A stretch of 64,000 nt of DNA from Thiosulfatihalobacter marinus (GTDB lineage Bacteria > Pseudomonadota > Alphaproteobacteria > Rhodobacterales > Rhodobacteraceae): positions 217,626 to 281,625 of the forward strand of contig NZ_JAECRZ010000005.1 in the NCBI RefSeq assembly GCF_016019955.1. Reading direction: 5' to 3'. Position 1 is the stretch's first letter, and each line of letters begins with the position of its first letter. The notes under the pieces are model-generated. The model did no database searches, was not told the origin of the DNA, and saw only the letters and a list, made by a program, of their open reading frames with translations. The position numbers were made by a program, and so were the translations under genes. Positions 7,906 to 23,521 of this stretch are shown piece after piece.

Positions 7906-10305
7906 ATGGCCCTGTCGCGGCGCACCGGTCAGCGTTTCCAGGCGTCGATCTGGCCCGGTTTCGTGGATGCGATGACCGGGCTTTTGCTGGTGTTGATGTT
8001 CGTGCTGACGATCTTCATGATCGTGCAGTTCGTGCTGCGCGAGACCATCACCGGGCAGGAGGACGAGCTGAACGCGCTGGAAACCGAGGTGCTGGCGCTG
8101 GCGGAGGCGCTGGGGCTGGAGCGGGACCGCAGCGCGACGCTGGAAAGCGAAGTGGGAGGATTGCGGGCGACGCTGGATGACAGCGAAACCCGGCTGCGCG
8201 AGCAGGCGGCGCTGATCGCGGCGCTGTCGGCCGAGCGCGAGGCGCAGGATGCCGCGCTGTCGGCGTCGCGCACGCGCATCACCAGCTATGAGGCGCAGGT
8301 CGCGGCCTTGCTGTCCCAGCGGGACGAGGCGCTGGGCACGATTGCCACGCTGGAGGACACGCGCGATGCGCTGAGCGCCGAGCGGGACACGCTGATCGGC
8401 GAACGCGAGGCGCTGAACCTGGCGCTGGCCCAGGCGCGCGACGAGATCGACACGCAGACAGAGCAGGCGCGGCTGGCGGCGGCGCAGCGCGAGGCGATGG
8501 AGGCACTGATCGAGAGCCTTCAGAGCGACGTGGCCGAAGAGCGCGGCAAGGTGGCCGTGCTGAACCGGGATGTCGCGGAACTCGCGGAAAAACTGACCGA
8601 GGAAGAGCAAAAGCGCCTGTTGGAGGCGGCCGCGGCCGAGGCGCTGCGGGCGCGGCTTGAGGATGCCGATGCGGAACTGACGGCGATGACGCTGGCGCTG
8701 GAGGCGCAGCGCAGGGAGGCCGAGGAAACGCTGACCCTGTTGGCGGCGGCGCGGGCGGCGCAGGACGATCTGGACCTGAAACTGGCGGCCGCGCTGGTGG
8801 AGGGGCAGGATGTTTCCGAAGACCTGACCGACGCGCTGGCAAGGCTGGTGGCCGCCGAGGCGGCGCTGTCGGCGCGGGACGGCGAGCTGGCCAATGCGCG
8901 CGCCGATCTGGAGCGCGCGCTGAGTGCCCGCGAGGAGATCGCCGCGCAGCTTGCCCGCGCGGTGCTGGCGCTGGAAGAGGCGGGTGCCGCGGCACAGGCG
9001 CGCGACGCGGAGCTGGCTTCGGTGCGGGCCGAGCTGACGGCGGCGTTGCTGGATCTGGACACGGGCAGCGAGACCATTGCCGATTTGCAGGCGCGGCTGG
9101 CCGGCGCCGAGGCGGCCAGGGTGGCAGCACAGGCCGCAACCGGAGAGACCGAGACCCGGCTGCAAAGCGATATCGCGGCGCTGGAGGCACAACTGGCCGA
9201 GGGGCTGGCGGCGAAACTGGCCGCCGAAACCCGCGCCGAGCGGGCCGAAACCACGGGCGACGGGCTTCAGGCGGCGCTGACAACGCTGGAGGAACGGCTG
9301 GCGGCGGCGGTGGCGGCGCAGCAACTGGCCGATGCAGAGCTGATCGCGGCGCGTGACAACGCGACCTCGCTGCGCGAGCGTCTGGGCGCGGCGCTGGCGG
9401 CCAAGCTGGCGGCGGAATCCAAGGTGCGCGATGCCGAGGCGGTCGAGCGCCAGCTGGCCGCGGCGCTGGCGGCGAAACAGGTGGCGGAGGGCAGTTCGCA
9501 AGAGGCCCTGAGCGCGGCGCAACAGCGCGAGGCATTGTTGCGCACGGCCAACGAAGCATTGGCCCAGGAAGAGGCGCGATCCGCCGAAAGCCTGCGCAAG
9601 GTCGAGGCGCTGAACCAGCAGATCGGCGCGTTGCGCGCGCAACTGTCAAGCCTGCGCGCGCTTCTGGACGATTACAAGGCGCGCGATTCGGCGGCACAGG
9701 TGCAGCTGGAGGCGCTGGGCAGCGATCTGAACGCGGCGCTGGCGCGGGCGGCGGCGGAAGAGCGCAAGCGGCGGCGGCTGGAAGAGGCCGAACGCAAGCG
9801 GCTGGAGGCGGAAAAGGCGGCGCTGGAGGCGCAGACCAAGGATCTGGCGCAATACCGGTCTGAATTCTTTGGCCGGTTGCGGCAGGTTCTGGGCAGCCAG
9901 GAAGGTGTGCGGATCGTGGGCGACCGGTTCGTGTTCGCCTCGGAAGTGTTGTTCCCCCCCGGCGGCGCGGAGCTGTCGCATGAAGGCGAGGAGGAGATCG
10001 CCAAGGTGGGCTTGATCCTGCAAGGCGTGGCGGATGAGATCCCGGAGGGCATCGACTGGATCATCCGGGTGGACGGGCATACCGATAATGTCCCGCTTTC
10101 GGGCGGCGGGCGGTTTGCCGACAACTGGGAGTTGAGCCAGGCGCGGGCGCTGTCGGTGGTGCGCTACATGATCGAAACCCAGGGCATCGCGCCCAACCGG
10201 CTTTCGGCCAACGGGTTTGGCGAATATCAACCGGTCGATACCGCCGACACGCCAGAGGCGCGGGCAAGGAACCGGCGGATCGAGATGAAGTTCACCGAAA
10301 GGTAG
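7906..10305 (+). CDS. MotB/OmpA-like protein with giant coiled coil
   Basis: A 799-aa stator-like partner. Residues 17-45 form one transmembrane helix with Asp21 in WPGFVDAMTGLLLVL, the position of the proton-binding Asp of MotB/ZorB. Residues about 48-655 are almost pure coiled coil, rich in Ala, Glu, Leu and Arg, with no breaks apart from short Gly/Ser spots. Residues 660-799 are an OmpA-type peptidoglycan-binding domain (VRIVGDRFVFASEVLFPPGG, VDGHTDNVPL, NWELSQARALSVVRYM, NGFGEYQPV, RNRRIEMKF). Typical MotB linkers are short, so a 600-residue spacer is very unusual. It is immediately downstream of the channel subunit and convergent with an M23 peptidase gene. Confidence 0.87.
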   Translation: MALSRRTGQRFQASIWPGFVDAMTGLLLVLMFVLTIFMIVQFVLRETITGQEDELNALETEVLALAEALGLERDRSATLESEVGGLRATLDDSETRLREQAALIAALSAEREAQDAALSASRTRITSYEAQVAALLSQRDEALGTIATLEDTRDALSAERDTLIGEREALNLALAQARDEIDTQTEQARLAAAQREAMEALIESLQSDVAEERGKVAVLNRDVAELAEKLTEEEQKRLLEAAAAEALRARLEDADAELTAMTLALEAQRREAEETLTLLAAARAAQDDLDLKLAAALVEGQDVSEDLTDALARLVAAEAALSARDGELANARADLERALSAREEIAAQLARAVLALEEAGAAAQARDAELASVRAELTAALLDLDTGSETIADLQARLAGAEAARVAAQAATGETETRLQSDIAALEAQLAEGLAAKLAAETRAERAETTGDGLQAALTTLEERLAAAVAAQQLADAELIAARDNATSLRERLGAALAAKLAAESKVRDAEAVERQLAAALAAKQVAEGSSQEALSAAQQREALLRTANEALAQEEARSAESLRKVEALNQQIGALRAQLSSLRALLDDYKARDSAAQVQLEALGSDLNAALARAAAEERKRRRLEEAERKRLEAEKAALEAQTKDLAQYRSEFFGRLRQVLGSQEGVRIVGDRFVFASEVLFPPGGAELSHEGEEEIAKVGLILQGVADEIPEGIDWIIRVDGHTDNVPLSGGGRFADNWELSQARALSVVRYMIETQGIAPNRLSANGFGEYQPVDTADTPEARARNRRIEMKFTER

Positions 10306-10318
10306 GGCGTTGGCGCGC

Positions 10319-11280
10319 CTATTGTATTGTTAATTCAATGGTTTGCCTGCCTATCGGGCGGCCTTGGCGGATCAGGGCGACGGTGCCGGTATAGCGCCCG
10401 GCTGGCCAGCCGCCCGGCGCGGCGCGCTTGCCGATGGCGCGAAAATACTGGGCCTGGGTTTTTTCAAGGCGGACCGTCCGGGCCATGACCCGTTTGGCGG
10501 GCCCCTGTATGGTGATGTCCAGCTGATCCCCGGCGCGGCTGCCGTAGCCATAGGCGAAAAGCACCAGAGCGGGCGCGTCCGGCGGAAGGGTTTCACGGGC
10601 GACGGTGCCGGATTTCACCGCGTCAAAGGCAGGAATCGCATCGGTAAATCCCAGCGCGATCAACCCACCGGGCGCATAGGCGATCGGGTTTTTCCAAAGC
10701 GGGGTGCCGGACCCGCCGCAGGTGGCGCCCGCGCCGGGCGCGAACGGATCGACCACCGCGCCATCGAGGCGTACGGAAAGCTCCAGATGGGGAAATTGTG
10801 TCTGGCCGGACAGACCGACCAGGCCAAGCAGATCGCCGGATTTCACGGACTGACCCTGCTGTACCGTCAGGCTGCCGCGCTGCATGTGGCAATATTGCGT
10901 GACCCAGCCATCGCCATGATCGATCACCAGCCCGTTGCCGCATTCACGGCCCTTGATCTGGTCGGCGTTTTCGGCGGTCATGATGCGGTCCGCCATGCCG
11001 TCGCGCATTCCGGTGACGATCCCGTCCGCCGCCGCGCGCACCGCCACCCCGCCCTGCATCGCCGCCAGCGATGTCAGGGCGATGTCGGTGCCCTTGTGGC
11101 CGTCATAGGTGAGCGGGCCGCAGGTGAAATCCAGCGCATCGGGCCCCGGATCGCGATCGACATAGTTCTGGACAAAACAGCTTTCGCCCGGCGTGCAATC
11201 CAGCGGCAGGGACAGTTCCGGCGCCCCGGTGGCGGTGCTGGCCGCCAGGGCGCCGACAAGGGCTGCGGCCCCAAGCCGCA

Positions 11281-11281
<1 letters not shown>
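10319..11281 (-). CDS. Exported M23-family (LytM-like) peptidase
   Basis: A 320-aa peptidoglycan hydrolase-like protein with a signal peptide (residues 1-19, ending ASTATGA). The M23 core shows the HxxxD metal motif (H62-K-G-T-D66), the catalytic-His position in TQYCHM (H132), and the last motif as FPHLELSV. There the usual HxH reads HLE, so the third zinc ligand appears to be Glu167 instead of His. A C-terminal beta domain (about 220-320) follows. Its ATG overlaps the clpA stop (TAATG), so it is translated with clpA. It is convergent, 13 nt apart, with the OmpA/coiled-coil gene, suggesting a functional tie to the cell wall. Confidence 0.82.
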
Positions 11282-13605
<2,324 letters not shown>

Positions 13606-13852
13606 TGCTCTCGTGCTCCTTCCGGTTCTGGGTCGCGGCAGGGGGGTAAAGCCCCACCCACAACATTGGCCTCATAGTCTTAAAGTTTGGTCGATCTGTG
13701 CCGGTCTTCAAGGACTTTCTGCAACTTGACACTCACATTTATCGTGATCTGACGTGAACGCGCGTCAAAAAGCGGGCGGTTCGAGGGGGAAACCGGCGGA
13801 ATTCGCAGGTGTCCATGGAATTTCGAGTTGCCGTGCCTCGCCGCCGCAAGGT

Positions 13853-14620
13853 TCAGAAACTGTCCTTGCGCCGGCGGATTTCGGCAAACACGTCCACCGG
13901 CTGTGCCCCTTGCATGCCCACGGCGCGTTGCACCGCCGGGTCGTGGCCGCGCAGGAACGGATTGGTGGCCAGTTCCTCGGCCAGGGTGGATGGCACGGTG
14001 GGGGTGCCCGTGGCATTGGCGGTGGCAACGGCGGCGACGCGGGCCTGAAGCGCGGCATTGTCGGGATCGACGGTCAGGGCAAACCGGCCATTGGCGGCGG
14101 TATATTCATGGCCCGAGCAGACGAGGGTATCAGCAGGCAGGGCCGCCAGTTTGGACAGGCTGTCAAACATCATGTCGGGCGTGCCTTCGAACAGGCGGCC
14201 GCATCCCAGCGCCATCAGGCTGTCGGCGGTGAACACGGCGCCGGTATCGGGGAAATAGAACGCAATGTGGCCGACGGTGTGACCGGAAACATCGATCACA
14301 TGGGCCTCTTCGCCACCGATCGCGACGGTATCGCCTTCGGTGACGGCGGTATCGAGCGCAGGCAGGCGGGAGGCATCCGCCGCGGCGCCGACCACTCTGG
14401 CGGGGTGGGCGGCGAGGATGTCGGCCAGCCCATCGACGTGATCCCAGTGATGGTGGGTCAAAAGAACATGCGACAGGCGCCAGCCGCGCGACCGGAGCGC
14501 GCCCAGGATGGGGCCGGATTCGGGCGCGTCGAGCAGCGCGGTATCACCGCTTGCGGTGTCGTGGACAAGGAAGGCGTAATTGTCGGCAAGGCAGGGGATG
14601 GTGACGATCTCAAGGGGCAT
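13853..14620 (-). CDS. gloB: Hydroxyacylglutathione hydrolase (glyoxalase II)
   Basis: A 255-aa metallo-beta-lactamase-fold thioesterase that hydrolyses S-lactoylglutathione to lactate and glutathione, the second step of methylglyoxal detoxification. The binuclear-metal motif THHHWDH is at about residues 55-61; further ligands lie in [16 protein letters not shown] and CSGHEYT. The C-terminal glutathione-binding domain ([12 protein letters not shown]) is complete. The ATG at 14620 gives the canonical [17 protein letters not shown] start. It is divergent from the methyltransferase gene with only 61 nt between the starts, so the two share a promoter region. Confidence 0.95.
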   Translation of the reverse strand: MPLEIVTIPCLADNYAFLVHDTASGDTALLDAPESGPILGALRSRGWRLSHVLLTHHHWDHVDGLADILAAHPARVVGAAADASRLPALDTAVTEGDTVAIGGEEAHVIDVSGHTVGHIAFYFPDTGAVFTADSLMALGCGRLFEGTPDMMFDSLSKLAALPADTLVCSGHEYTAANGRFALTVDPDNAALQARVAAVATANATGTPTVPSTLAEELATNPFLRGHDPAVQRAVGMQGAQPVDVFAEIRRRKDSF

Positions 14621-14681
14621 GGAAATTCGCCTGTTCGTTGTTATGTTGATCCCAGCTTTGCCGATCACGGGACCGGGCGCA

Positions 14682-15422
14682 ATGCATCTTGATGTGCAGG
14701 ACTTACGGAACTTTTACTACCGCAGCACGCTGGGGCGCGCGGCGCAGAAGGCCGTGCGCGATGAAATGCTGGAGCTGTGGCCCGAGGCGGCGGGCCAGAC
14801 CGTTGCGGGGTTCGGCTTTGCGGTGCCGCTGTTGCGCCCTTACCTGGCCGATGCGCGCCGGGTGATCGGGCTGATGCCCGCGCCGCAGGGGGTGATGCCC
14901 TGGCCGGCGGGTATGAAGAATGTCTCGGTTCTGTGCGAGGAAACCTGGTGGCCGCTGGACACGGGGAGGGTGGACAAGCTGGTGCTGATGCACGGGCTGG
15001 AGACCAGCGAGCGCCCGTCGGATGTGCTGAACGAGGCGCATCGGGTGTTGGGGCCGGGGGGCAAGGTACTGTTCGTGGTGCCACACCGCGCCGGGCTGTG
15101 GTCGCGCAGCGATGCGACGCCGTTCGGATACGGGCGGCCCTATTCCGCGGGGCAACTGGAGACCCAGTTGCGCCGCCACGGGTTCATGCCCGAGCGCCAC
15201 CGCGCGACCCTGTACCAGCCGCCGTCGCACAAACGGTTCTGGCGCAAATCCGGCGTGGTGCTGGAGAGTTTCGGCAAGACGATTTCGCCGGTTCTGGCAG
15301 GCGGCGTGTTGATCGTGGAGGCCAGCAAGCGGGTGCATGCCCCCAGCGGACCGGGGCTGCGCGAGGCGGTGAAAAAGCCGCTCAAAGCGCTGGCGCCCAA
15401 GCCGACGGCGGAGCCGGTGTGA
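14682..15422 (+). CDS. SAM-dependent methyltransferase-like protein
   Basis: A 246-aa protein with a class I methyltransferase fold of the UbiE/Methyltransf_11 type. The start at 14682 ([19 protein letters not shown]) is preferred because upstream in-frame codons run into the divergent gloB gene. Motif I is degenerate ([14 protein letters not shown] instead of a Gly-rich loop), while later motifs look normal ([36 protein letters not shown]). The weak SAM loop makes catalytic activity uncertain. The gloB-methyltransferase pairing is one I recall from Rhodobacterales. The target is unknown. Confidence 0.75.
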   Translation: MHLDVQDLRNFYYRSTLGRAAQKAVRDEMLELWPEAAGQTVAGFGFAVPLLRPYLADARRVIGLMPAPQGVMPWPAGMKNVSVLCEETWWPLDTGRVDKLVLMHGLETSERPSDVLNEAHRVLGPGGKVLFVVPHRAGLWSRSDATPFGYGRPYSAGQLETQLRRHGFMPERHRATLYQPPSHKRFWRKSGVVLESFGKTISPVLAGGVLIVEASKRVHAPSGPGLREAVKKPLKALAPKPTAEPV

Positions 15423-15442
15423 CCTGAAAGTGAATAGCGAAG

Positions 15443-16735
15443 ATGGTTTTCTGGCGAAAAGAGTTTGGCAACGACGACATTGAGTTTGCGCTTGAGAAAC
15501 TGAGGGCAGCCAGAAACTTCGACCGTGACGGAAAAGTTTCGCTTTCCGTCGGTTTTGCCGACTATTGGCAGAGTTACTTGGACTCTGCTGCAGCGTTTGA
15601 TGCGCCAACCGATATTGTGCGACATAAGGCCTTGCAGAGAGCTTTGTTTTCCTCTGATTTGGTTGCCGATTTCACGCACAAGGATTTTCGCGCGCAGGTT
15701 CTGAAGGCACGAAACGCGCTGCTTTGCGACCAGAAGGATTTTCGGGTCGCCTTTCCAGTGTGGAACCTGCCGACATTTATTCCAAAGATGGTGAAGTTGG
15801 ACGGCGCAAACATCAGCTTTTTCCCGTCGAAGAACACTGCGACTTACAAGCAGATAGCATCCGTTCGAAAAGAACAAAGACGAGACTACGATTCGTTTTT
15901 TGACGATGAGAAACGCCAAGAGATCGAAAGCTGCGATTTGGTTCTAGTCAGGGTGTCTGGCATCAATTCGGCCGACGCGTATGAACGAGCTTACTCAGCG
16001 CTGTCTGCGGTGCTGGGAACCGCAAATCTGGTTCTGAACTATGGGCAGGGCTGGAGGTTTTCGTCGCGAGAAAGGGGGAAGCTGCCAGTCAGCTCGGTTC
16101 TGATTGCTCCTCATTCGACGACTCATCATCTGGATGGATCAATAACGCATGATGGCCTTTGGCACGACGAATGGGTCGGAGGCCCGGAACCCAGATCACA
16201 CTCAGTGGAGCAGCTGACTATTCTAAGCAAGAACTTCAACGTGTTTTGGAACGCGGCGAAATCGTCAAAGTGGCGCCGACGGTCGCTGGATGCATTGTCT
16301 CGTTATCATTCGGCATTTGCGCTGCCAAATCTCGAACAGTCGTTTTTTGAGGGCTGGAGGTTGTTTGAGGCGATTTCAGGTGGAAGGGACACACCCTACT
16401 TCAAGCGGATTCAAAGAGGCGCCAACGTTTTTGAGCAGGAACGGGAACTCCGACTGTTGGGCAATCACCTCGTCACGCGGCGCAACCTGATTTCGCATGG
16501 TCACGCAATCAGACGGGACGATAGCGAAGATCTGGCATTTCAGATGCACCGCTTCACCGCCCCCTTACTGGAAAAGTTTCTGCTCAATGGGTTCAAGTTT
16601 TGCTCAGTAGAAGAGTTTTGGGAGTTCTTGGATGTGCCAGGAGATCCAAGCGTTAGAAGGGCTGAGCTGGTCAAAATCGAACGCCGCCGACACCTGTTGG
16701 AATGCGCCGCGAGGTTTCGGGGGCAAGACACGTGA
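15443..16735 (+). CDS. HEPN-motif protein of unknown function, likely acquired
   Basis: A 430-aa protein with no family I can name with certainty. The C-terminal third carries R347-N-L-I-S-H352-G, matching the RX4-6H motif of HEPN ribonuclease domains (Apea-like type) set in helices. The N-terminal two thirds have no recognised fold. Base composition is clearly AT-richer (near 50% GC by eye) than the flanking core genes, and codon use differs (many AAG, TTT, GAT). It stands alone, 20 nt after the methyltransferase stop and before the atp operon, with a weak ribosome-binding site. It could be a single-gene antiphage effector or toxin, but no partner or antitoxin is visible, and the function is inference. 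Confidence 0.7.
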   Translation: MVFWRKEFGNDDIEFALEKLRAARNFDRDGKVSLSVGFADYWQSYLDSAAAFDAPTDIVRHKALQRALFSSDLVADFTHKDFRAQVLKARNALLCDQKDFRVAFPVWNLPTFIPKMVKLDGANISFFPSKNTATYKQIASVRKEQRRDYDSFFDDEKRQEIESCDLVLVRVSGINSADAYERAYSALSAVLGTANLVLNYGQGWRFSSRERGKLPVSSVLIAPHSTTHHLDGSITHDGLWHDEWVGGPEPRSHSVEQLTILSKNFNVFWNAAKSSKWRRRSLDALSRYHSAFALPNLEQSFFEGWRLFEAISGGRDTPYFKRIQRGANVFEQERELRLLGNHLVTRRNLISHGHAIRRDDSEDLAFQMHRFTAPLLEKFLLNGFKFCSVEEFWEFLDVPGDPSVRRAELVKIERRRHLLECAARFRGQDT

Positions 16736-17045
16736 AATAGCCGTCGGATAACTGTTTCCGCTAACACAGCCACTCCAGTTGATGCGGGAATCGCAAAAAA
16801 CGCGCCCCTGAGAGACATTTTTTTGACCCCCCGTCGCGCGCAAAGGGTCGCACCCGTGGCAACGCCTTAAAAACAAGGGGTTTTGCCGGAGCCGGGAATA
16901 ACTCAAACAATGTTGCCCGCCGCGCAAGCCTCTGCTACACCCGCCTCGGATTTGACTGCCCTGTTTCAGACAGGGCCACGTAACGCCCCACGGTACTGCA
17001 TACAATTGTATGCCGTCAGCGGGGCCAGAAAGCGGAAGGGTGGAC
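16736..17045 (+). promoter_or_regulatory. atp operon leader with hairpin and 16-bp palindrome
   Basis: This 310-nt stretch has no gene. It holds a TTGACC-like hexamer at 16826, a second TTGACT at 16952-16957, a perfect stem GCCCTGT/ACAGGGC with a 5-nt loop (16958-16976), and a perfect 16-bp palindrome GCATACAATTGTATGC (16998-17013), itself enclosed by GCCCC/GGGGC arms (16985-16989 and 17021-17025). The palindrome ends 32 nt before the atpH start and looks like a regulator-binding site or 5'-UTR hairpin. No convincing -10 box could be fixed. Confidence 0.5.
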
Positions 17046-17605
17046 GTGTCCGAACCAGCTTCGATCTCCTCTGGCATTGCCAAGCGCTATGCCGCCGCGG
17101 TCTTTGAGATCGCGCAAGAGAACAAGTCGCTTGCCAAACTGGAAAGCGGGCTTGATGACCTGAGTGCCGCGATTGCCGAAAGCGCGGATCTGCGCACCCT
17201 GATTACCTCGCCGCTGATCAGCCGCGAGGAGCAGGGCAAGGCAATCGCTGGCGTGGCCGACAAGATGGGCCTTCAGCCGGTGCTGAAGAACGCCCTGGGC
17301 CTGATGGCCGGGAAGCGGCGCCTGTTCGTGCTGCCCCAGCTGATTGACCAGCTGCGCGCCATGATTGCCGAAGACAAGGGCGAAGTGACCGCCGAGGTCG
17401 TGACCGCCAAGGCGCTGACCAAGACCCAGAGCGACAAGCTGGCCAAGACGCTGGCCGAGCGCGTGGGCAAAACCGTCAAGATCAATGCGACCGTCGACGA
17501 TGCCCTCGTTGGCGGTCTCGTCGTTAAAGTGGGCTCGAAGATGATCGATACGTCGATCCGCTCCAAGCTCGCGTCCCTCCAGAATGCAATGAAAGAGGTC
17601 GGATA

Positions 17606-17606
<1 letters not shown>
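17046..17606 (+). CDS. atpH: F1F0 ATP synthase subunit delta
   Basis: The delta (OSCP) subunit, 186 aa, joins the F1 head to the peripheral stalk. The GTG at 17046 gives the family N-terminus [21 protein letters not shown] and has GGAAGGG upstream; an in-frame extension to 17010 is rejected. The N-terminal helical bundle and C-terminal VVTAKALT...[13 protein letters not shown] region are typical. It is first in the operon, and its TAA overlaps the atpA ATG by one base. Confidence 0.96.
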
Positions 17607-19144
<1,538 letters not shown>

Positions 19145-19156
19145 GGGGCCTGACAG

Positions 19157-21473
<2,317 letters not shown>

Positions 21474-21484
21474 GGAGGCCCGTA

Positions 21485-21880
21485 ATGGCTAACACGATGC
21501 AATTTGATCTGGTCAGCCCGGAGCGGAGCCTTGCTTCGCTTCAGGTGACGGCCGTGCAGATCCCCGGTGCGGATGGCGACATGACCGCCATGCCGGGCCA
21601 TGCGCCCACGCTGACCTCGCTGCGCCCCGGCGTGGTCAAGGCTCAGTCGGCGGATGGCGAGAAGACCTTTGTCGTGACCCGCGGATTCGCGGAAATCTCG
21701 GCCGAGTCGATCTCGGTGATCGCAGAGCACGCCCATATCGGGGCGGTTGTGACCAAGGCCGATCTTGAGGACGTGCTGACAAGCGCCCGCAAGACGGCCC
21801 AGGACGCCGCCGCAGAGGACAAGGACGCCGCCGAGAAATTCGTCGCCGATCTGGTTCACCTGATGGATAGCATGGACTGA
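21485..21880 (+). CDS. atpC: ATP synthase F1 subunit epsilon
   Basis: The epsilon subunit, 131 aa, couples rotor and c-ring and can inhibit ATP hydrolysis. The N-terminal beta-sandwich (MQFDLVSPERSLASLQVTAV, GADGDMTAMPGHAPTLTSLRPG) is complete. The C-terminal helical part is short (ADLEDVLTSARKTAQDAAAEDK), so regulation may be weaker than in E. coli. It is the last gene of the operon, with AAGGAGG before the start and a terminator 26 nt after the stop. Confidence 0.96.
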   Translation: MANTMQFDLVSPERSLASLQVTAVQIPGADGDMTAMPGHAPTLTSLRPGVVKAQSADGEKTFVVTRGFAEISAESISVIAEHAHIGAVVTKADLEDVLTSARKTAQDAAAEDKDAAEKFVADLVHLMDSMD

Positions 21881-21906
21881 TCCGGCGATGGCCGGACAGA
21901 CAGGGG

Positions 21907-21933
21907 CCTCGCCGGTATCGGCGGGGTCTTTTT
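21907..21933 (+). terminator. Terminator of the atp operon
   Basis: An 8-bp stem CCTCGCCG/CGGCGGGG (21907-21914 and 21919-21926, one G-T pair) with loop GTAT is followed by TCTTTTT. Confidence 0.85.
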
Positions 21934-21992
21934 GTTTGCGCCATGCAATTTATGCTTGTGTGCGTGAGTGCGTGTCCTAATTTGGCAGGGCG

Positions 21993-22349
21993 ATGAAAAA
22001 ACTACGTAATCACTTTATTGGTGTGGATAGCGGCGATGTGGCGCTGTTCTCGGACTTTGAGGATGATGGCGAGATGTGGACCGGTGACGGCCCGCGCGCC
22101 CGCGCCCGGCTGATCAAGTTCTCCCAGAAGTTCAGAATGCCGCCGACGGTGCAGGTGGGGTTGTCATTGTGGGACATGGACAGCGAAACCAATATCCGGG
22201 CCGAGGTGGTGGCCGAACAGGTGACGAACCTGGGGTTCCAGCTGGTGTTTCGCACCTGGGGTGACAGCCGGGTGGCGCGGGTGCGCATGAACTGGCTGGC
22301 CATAGGCGAGCTGGCCTTTGCCGATGATTGGGCGGTGGATGTCGAATGA
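21993..22349 (+). CDS. H-type lectin domain protein
   Basis: A 118-aa protein of the H-type lectin family (PF09458), known for binding N-acetylgalactosamine in eukaryotes; the bacterial role is not defined. Recognisable parts are FSDFEDDGEMWTGDGPR, PPTVQVGLSLWDMDSETN and FRTWGDSRVARVRMNWLAIG. No signal peptide is visible, so it may be cytoplasmic. It follows the atp terminator and is convergent with prs. This position after atpC is, from memory, shared by many roseobacters. Confidence 0.8.
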   Translation: MKKLRNHFIGVDSGDVALFSDFEDDGEMWTGDGPRARARLIKFSQKFRMPPTVQVGLSLWDMDSETNIRAEVVAEQVTNLGFQLVFRTWGDSRVARVRMNWLAIGELAFADDWAVDVE

Positions 22350-22374
22350 CAAAAGCCACGCCCGGAGGCGTGGC
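22350..22374 (-). terminator. Terminator of prs
   Basis: Reading the minus strand, the stem GCCACGCC/GGCGTGGC with a 4-nt loop is followed by TTTTG. It lies in the 51-nt convergent gap between lectin and prs. Confidence 0.85.
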
Positions 22375-22400
22375 CATGGCGGAACGCGAGGCGTCCGGGG

Positions 22401-23417
22401 TCAGACCTTGAACTGGCCCTCGTAGGCGGTTTCCAGGGTTTCGGTATCGAAAAGCGACGACACGCTGGTACCGGCGGCAATGTTCATGATCGCCTGCGAA
22501 AACATTGGCGCGGTGGGCACGATGCGGATGTTCTCGGCGTCCTGTACCGCTGGGGTGGGTTCGATGGAATCGGTGATGACCAGCGATTTCATCACCGACT
22601 TGGTGATGCGGCCCACGGCGGGGCCGGACAGGACGCCGTGCGAGATATAGGCGTGCACCTCGGTCGCGCCATGTTCCATGATTACCTCGGCTGCCTTGCA
22701 CAGGGTTCCGGCGGTATCGCAGATGTCATCCACGATGATGCATTTCTTGCCTTCGACATTGCCGATCACGGTCATTTCGGCCACTTCGCCGGGCTTTTCG
22801 CGGCGTTTGTCGACGATGGCGAGCGGCGCATTGATGCGCTTGGCCAGTTCGCGGGCGCGGGCCACGCCGCCCACGTCGGGCGAGATGATCAGCACATCCT
22901 TGAGATCGTCCTTGAACTGGCTCAGGATATCGAGCGCGAAGATCGGCGAGGCATAGAGGTTGTCCACGGGGATGTCGAAGAACCCCTGAATCTGGGCGGC
23001 GTGCAGATCCATCGTGAGAACCCGCTCGATCCCGGCCTCGACCATCATGTTGGCCACCAGCTTGGCGGTAATCGGCGTGCGCGCCTTGGTGCGGCGGTCC
23101 TGGCGGGCATAGCCGAAATAGGGGATCACGGCGGTGATGCGGCTGGCCGAGGAGCGGCGCAGGGCATCGGACATGATCAGCAGTTCCATCAGGTTGTCAT
23201 TTGCCGGGCGCGAGGTGGACTGGATGATGAACATATCCTCGCCGCGCACGTTTTCGTAAACCTCGACAAAGATCTCGGCATCGTTGAAGCGTTCGACGCG
23301 GGCGTCGACCAGCCCGACCTGCTGACCGCGATACATGGACATGCGGCGCGCGATGGCGTTGGCCAGCGGTTTGTTGGAATTGCCGGTGATCAGTTTCGGC
23401 TGTTGGATATTTGGCAT
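22401..23417 (-). CDS. prs: Ribose-phosphate pyrophosphokinase
   Basis: PRPP synthetase (338 aa) makes 5-phosphoribosyl diphosphate from ribose 5-phosphate and ATP for nucleotide, His and Trp synthesis. Substrate and metal sites are present: [52 protein letters not shown] and the PRPP loop [12 protein letters not shown]. The start is the ATG at 23417 ([15 protein letters not shown]); a 16-codon extension is not family-like. It is divergent from the DsbA-like gene, with 104 nt between the starts. Confidence 0.97.
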   Translation of the reverse strand: MPNIQQPKLITGNSNKPLANAIARRMSMYRGQQVGLVDARVERFNDAEIFVEVYENVRGEDMFIIQSTSRPANDNLMELLIMSDALRRSSASRITAVIPYFGYARQDRRTKARTPITAKLVANMMVEAGIERVLTMDLHAAQIQGFFDIPVDNLYASPIFALDILSQFKDDLKDVLIISPDVGGVARARELAKRINAPLAIVDKRREKPGEVAEMTVIGNVEGKKCIIVDDICDTAGTLCKAAEVIMEHGATEVHAYISHGVLSGPAVGRITKSVMKSLVITDSIEPTPAVQDAENIRIVPTAPMFSQAIMNIAAGTSVSSLFDTETLETAYEGQFKV

Positions 23418-23521
23418 TGCGATGGTCCCCAGGTGTCGCGGATGACAGATTCGTGACGTTGCCAACCGCTTAGCATGTGCCTAGGGTCCCGCAAAGCGAC
23501 GCGCGTACCGGGGAGGCCCAA

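Noticed and set aside
7036..9642. Long open frame antisense to the coiled-coil and channel genes
   Set aside because: It mirrors the GC-rich third positions of the sense genes, is Arg/Gln/Leu-rich without domains and has no ribosome-binding site.
6664..10305. Calling this a Zorya defence system
   Set aside because: No ZorC, ZorD or ZorE gene is adjacent and the coiled coil lies in the MotB-like rather than the MotA-like subunit; the neighbours are core genes.
16736..17045. tRNA or attachment site beside the HEPN gene
   Set aside because: No cloverleaf and no direct repeats flanking the gene were found.
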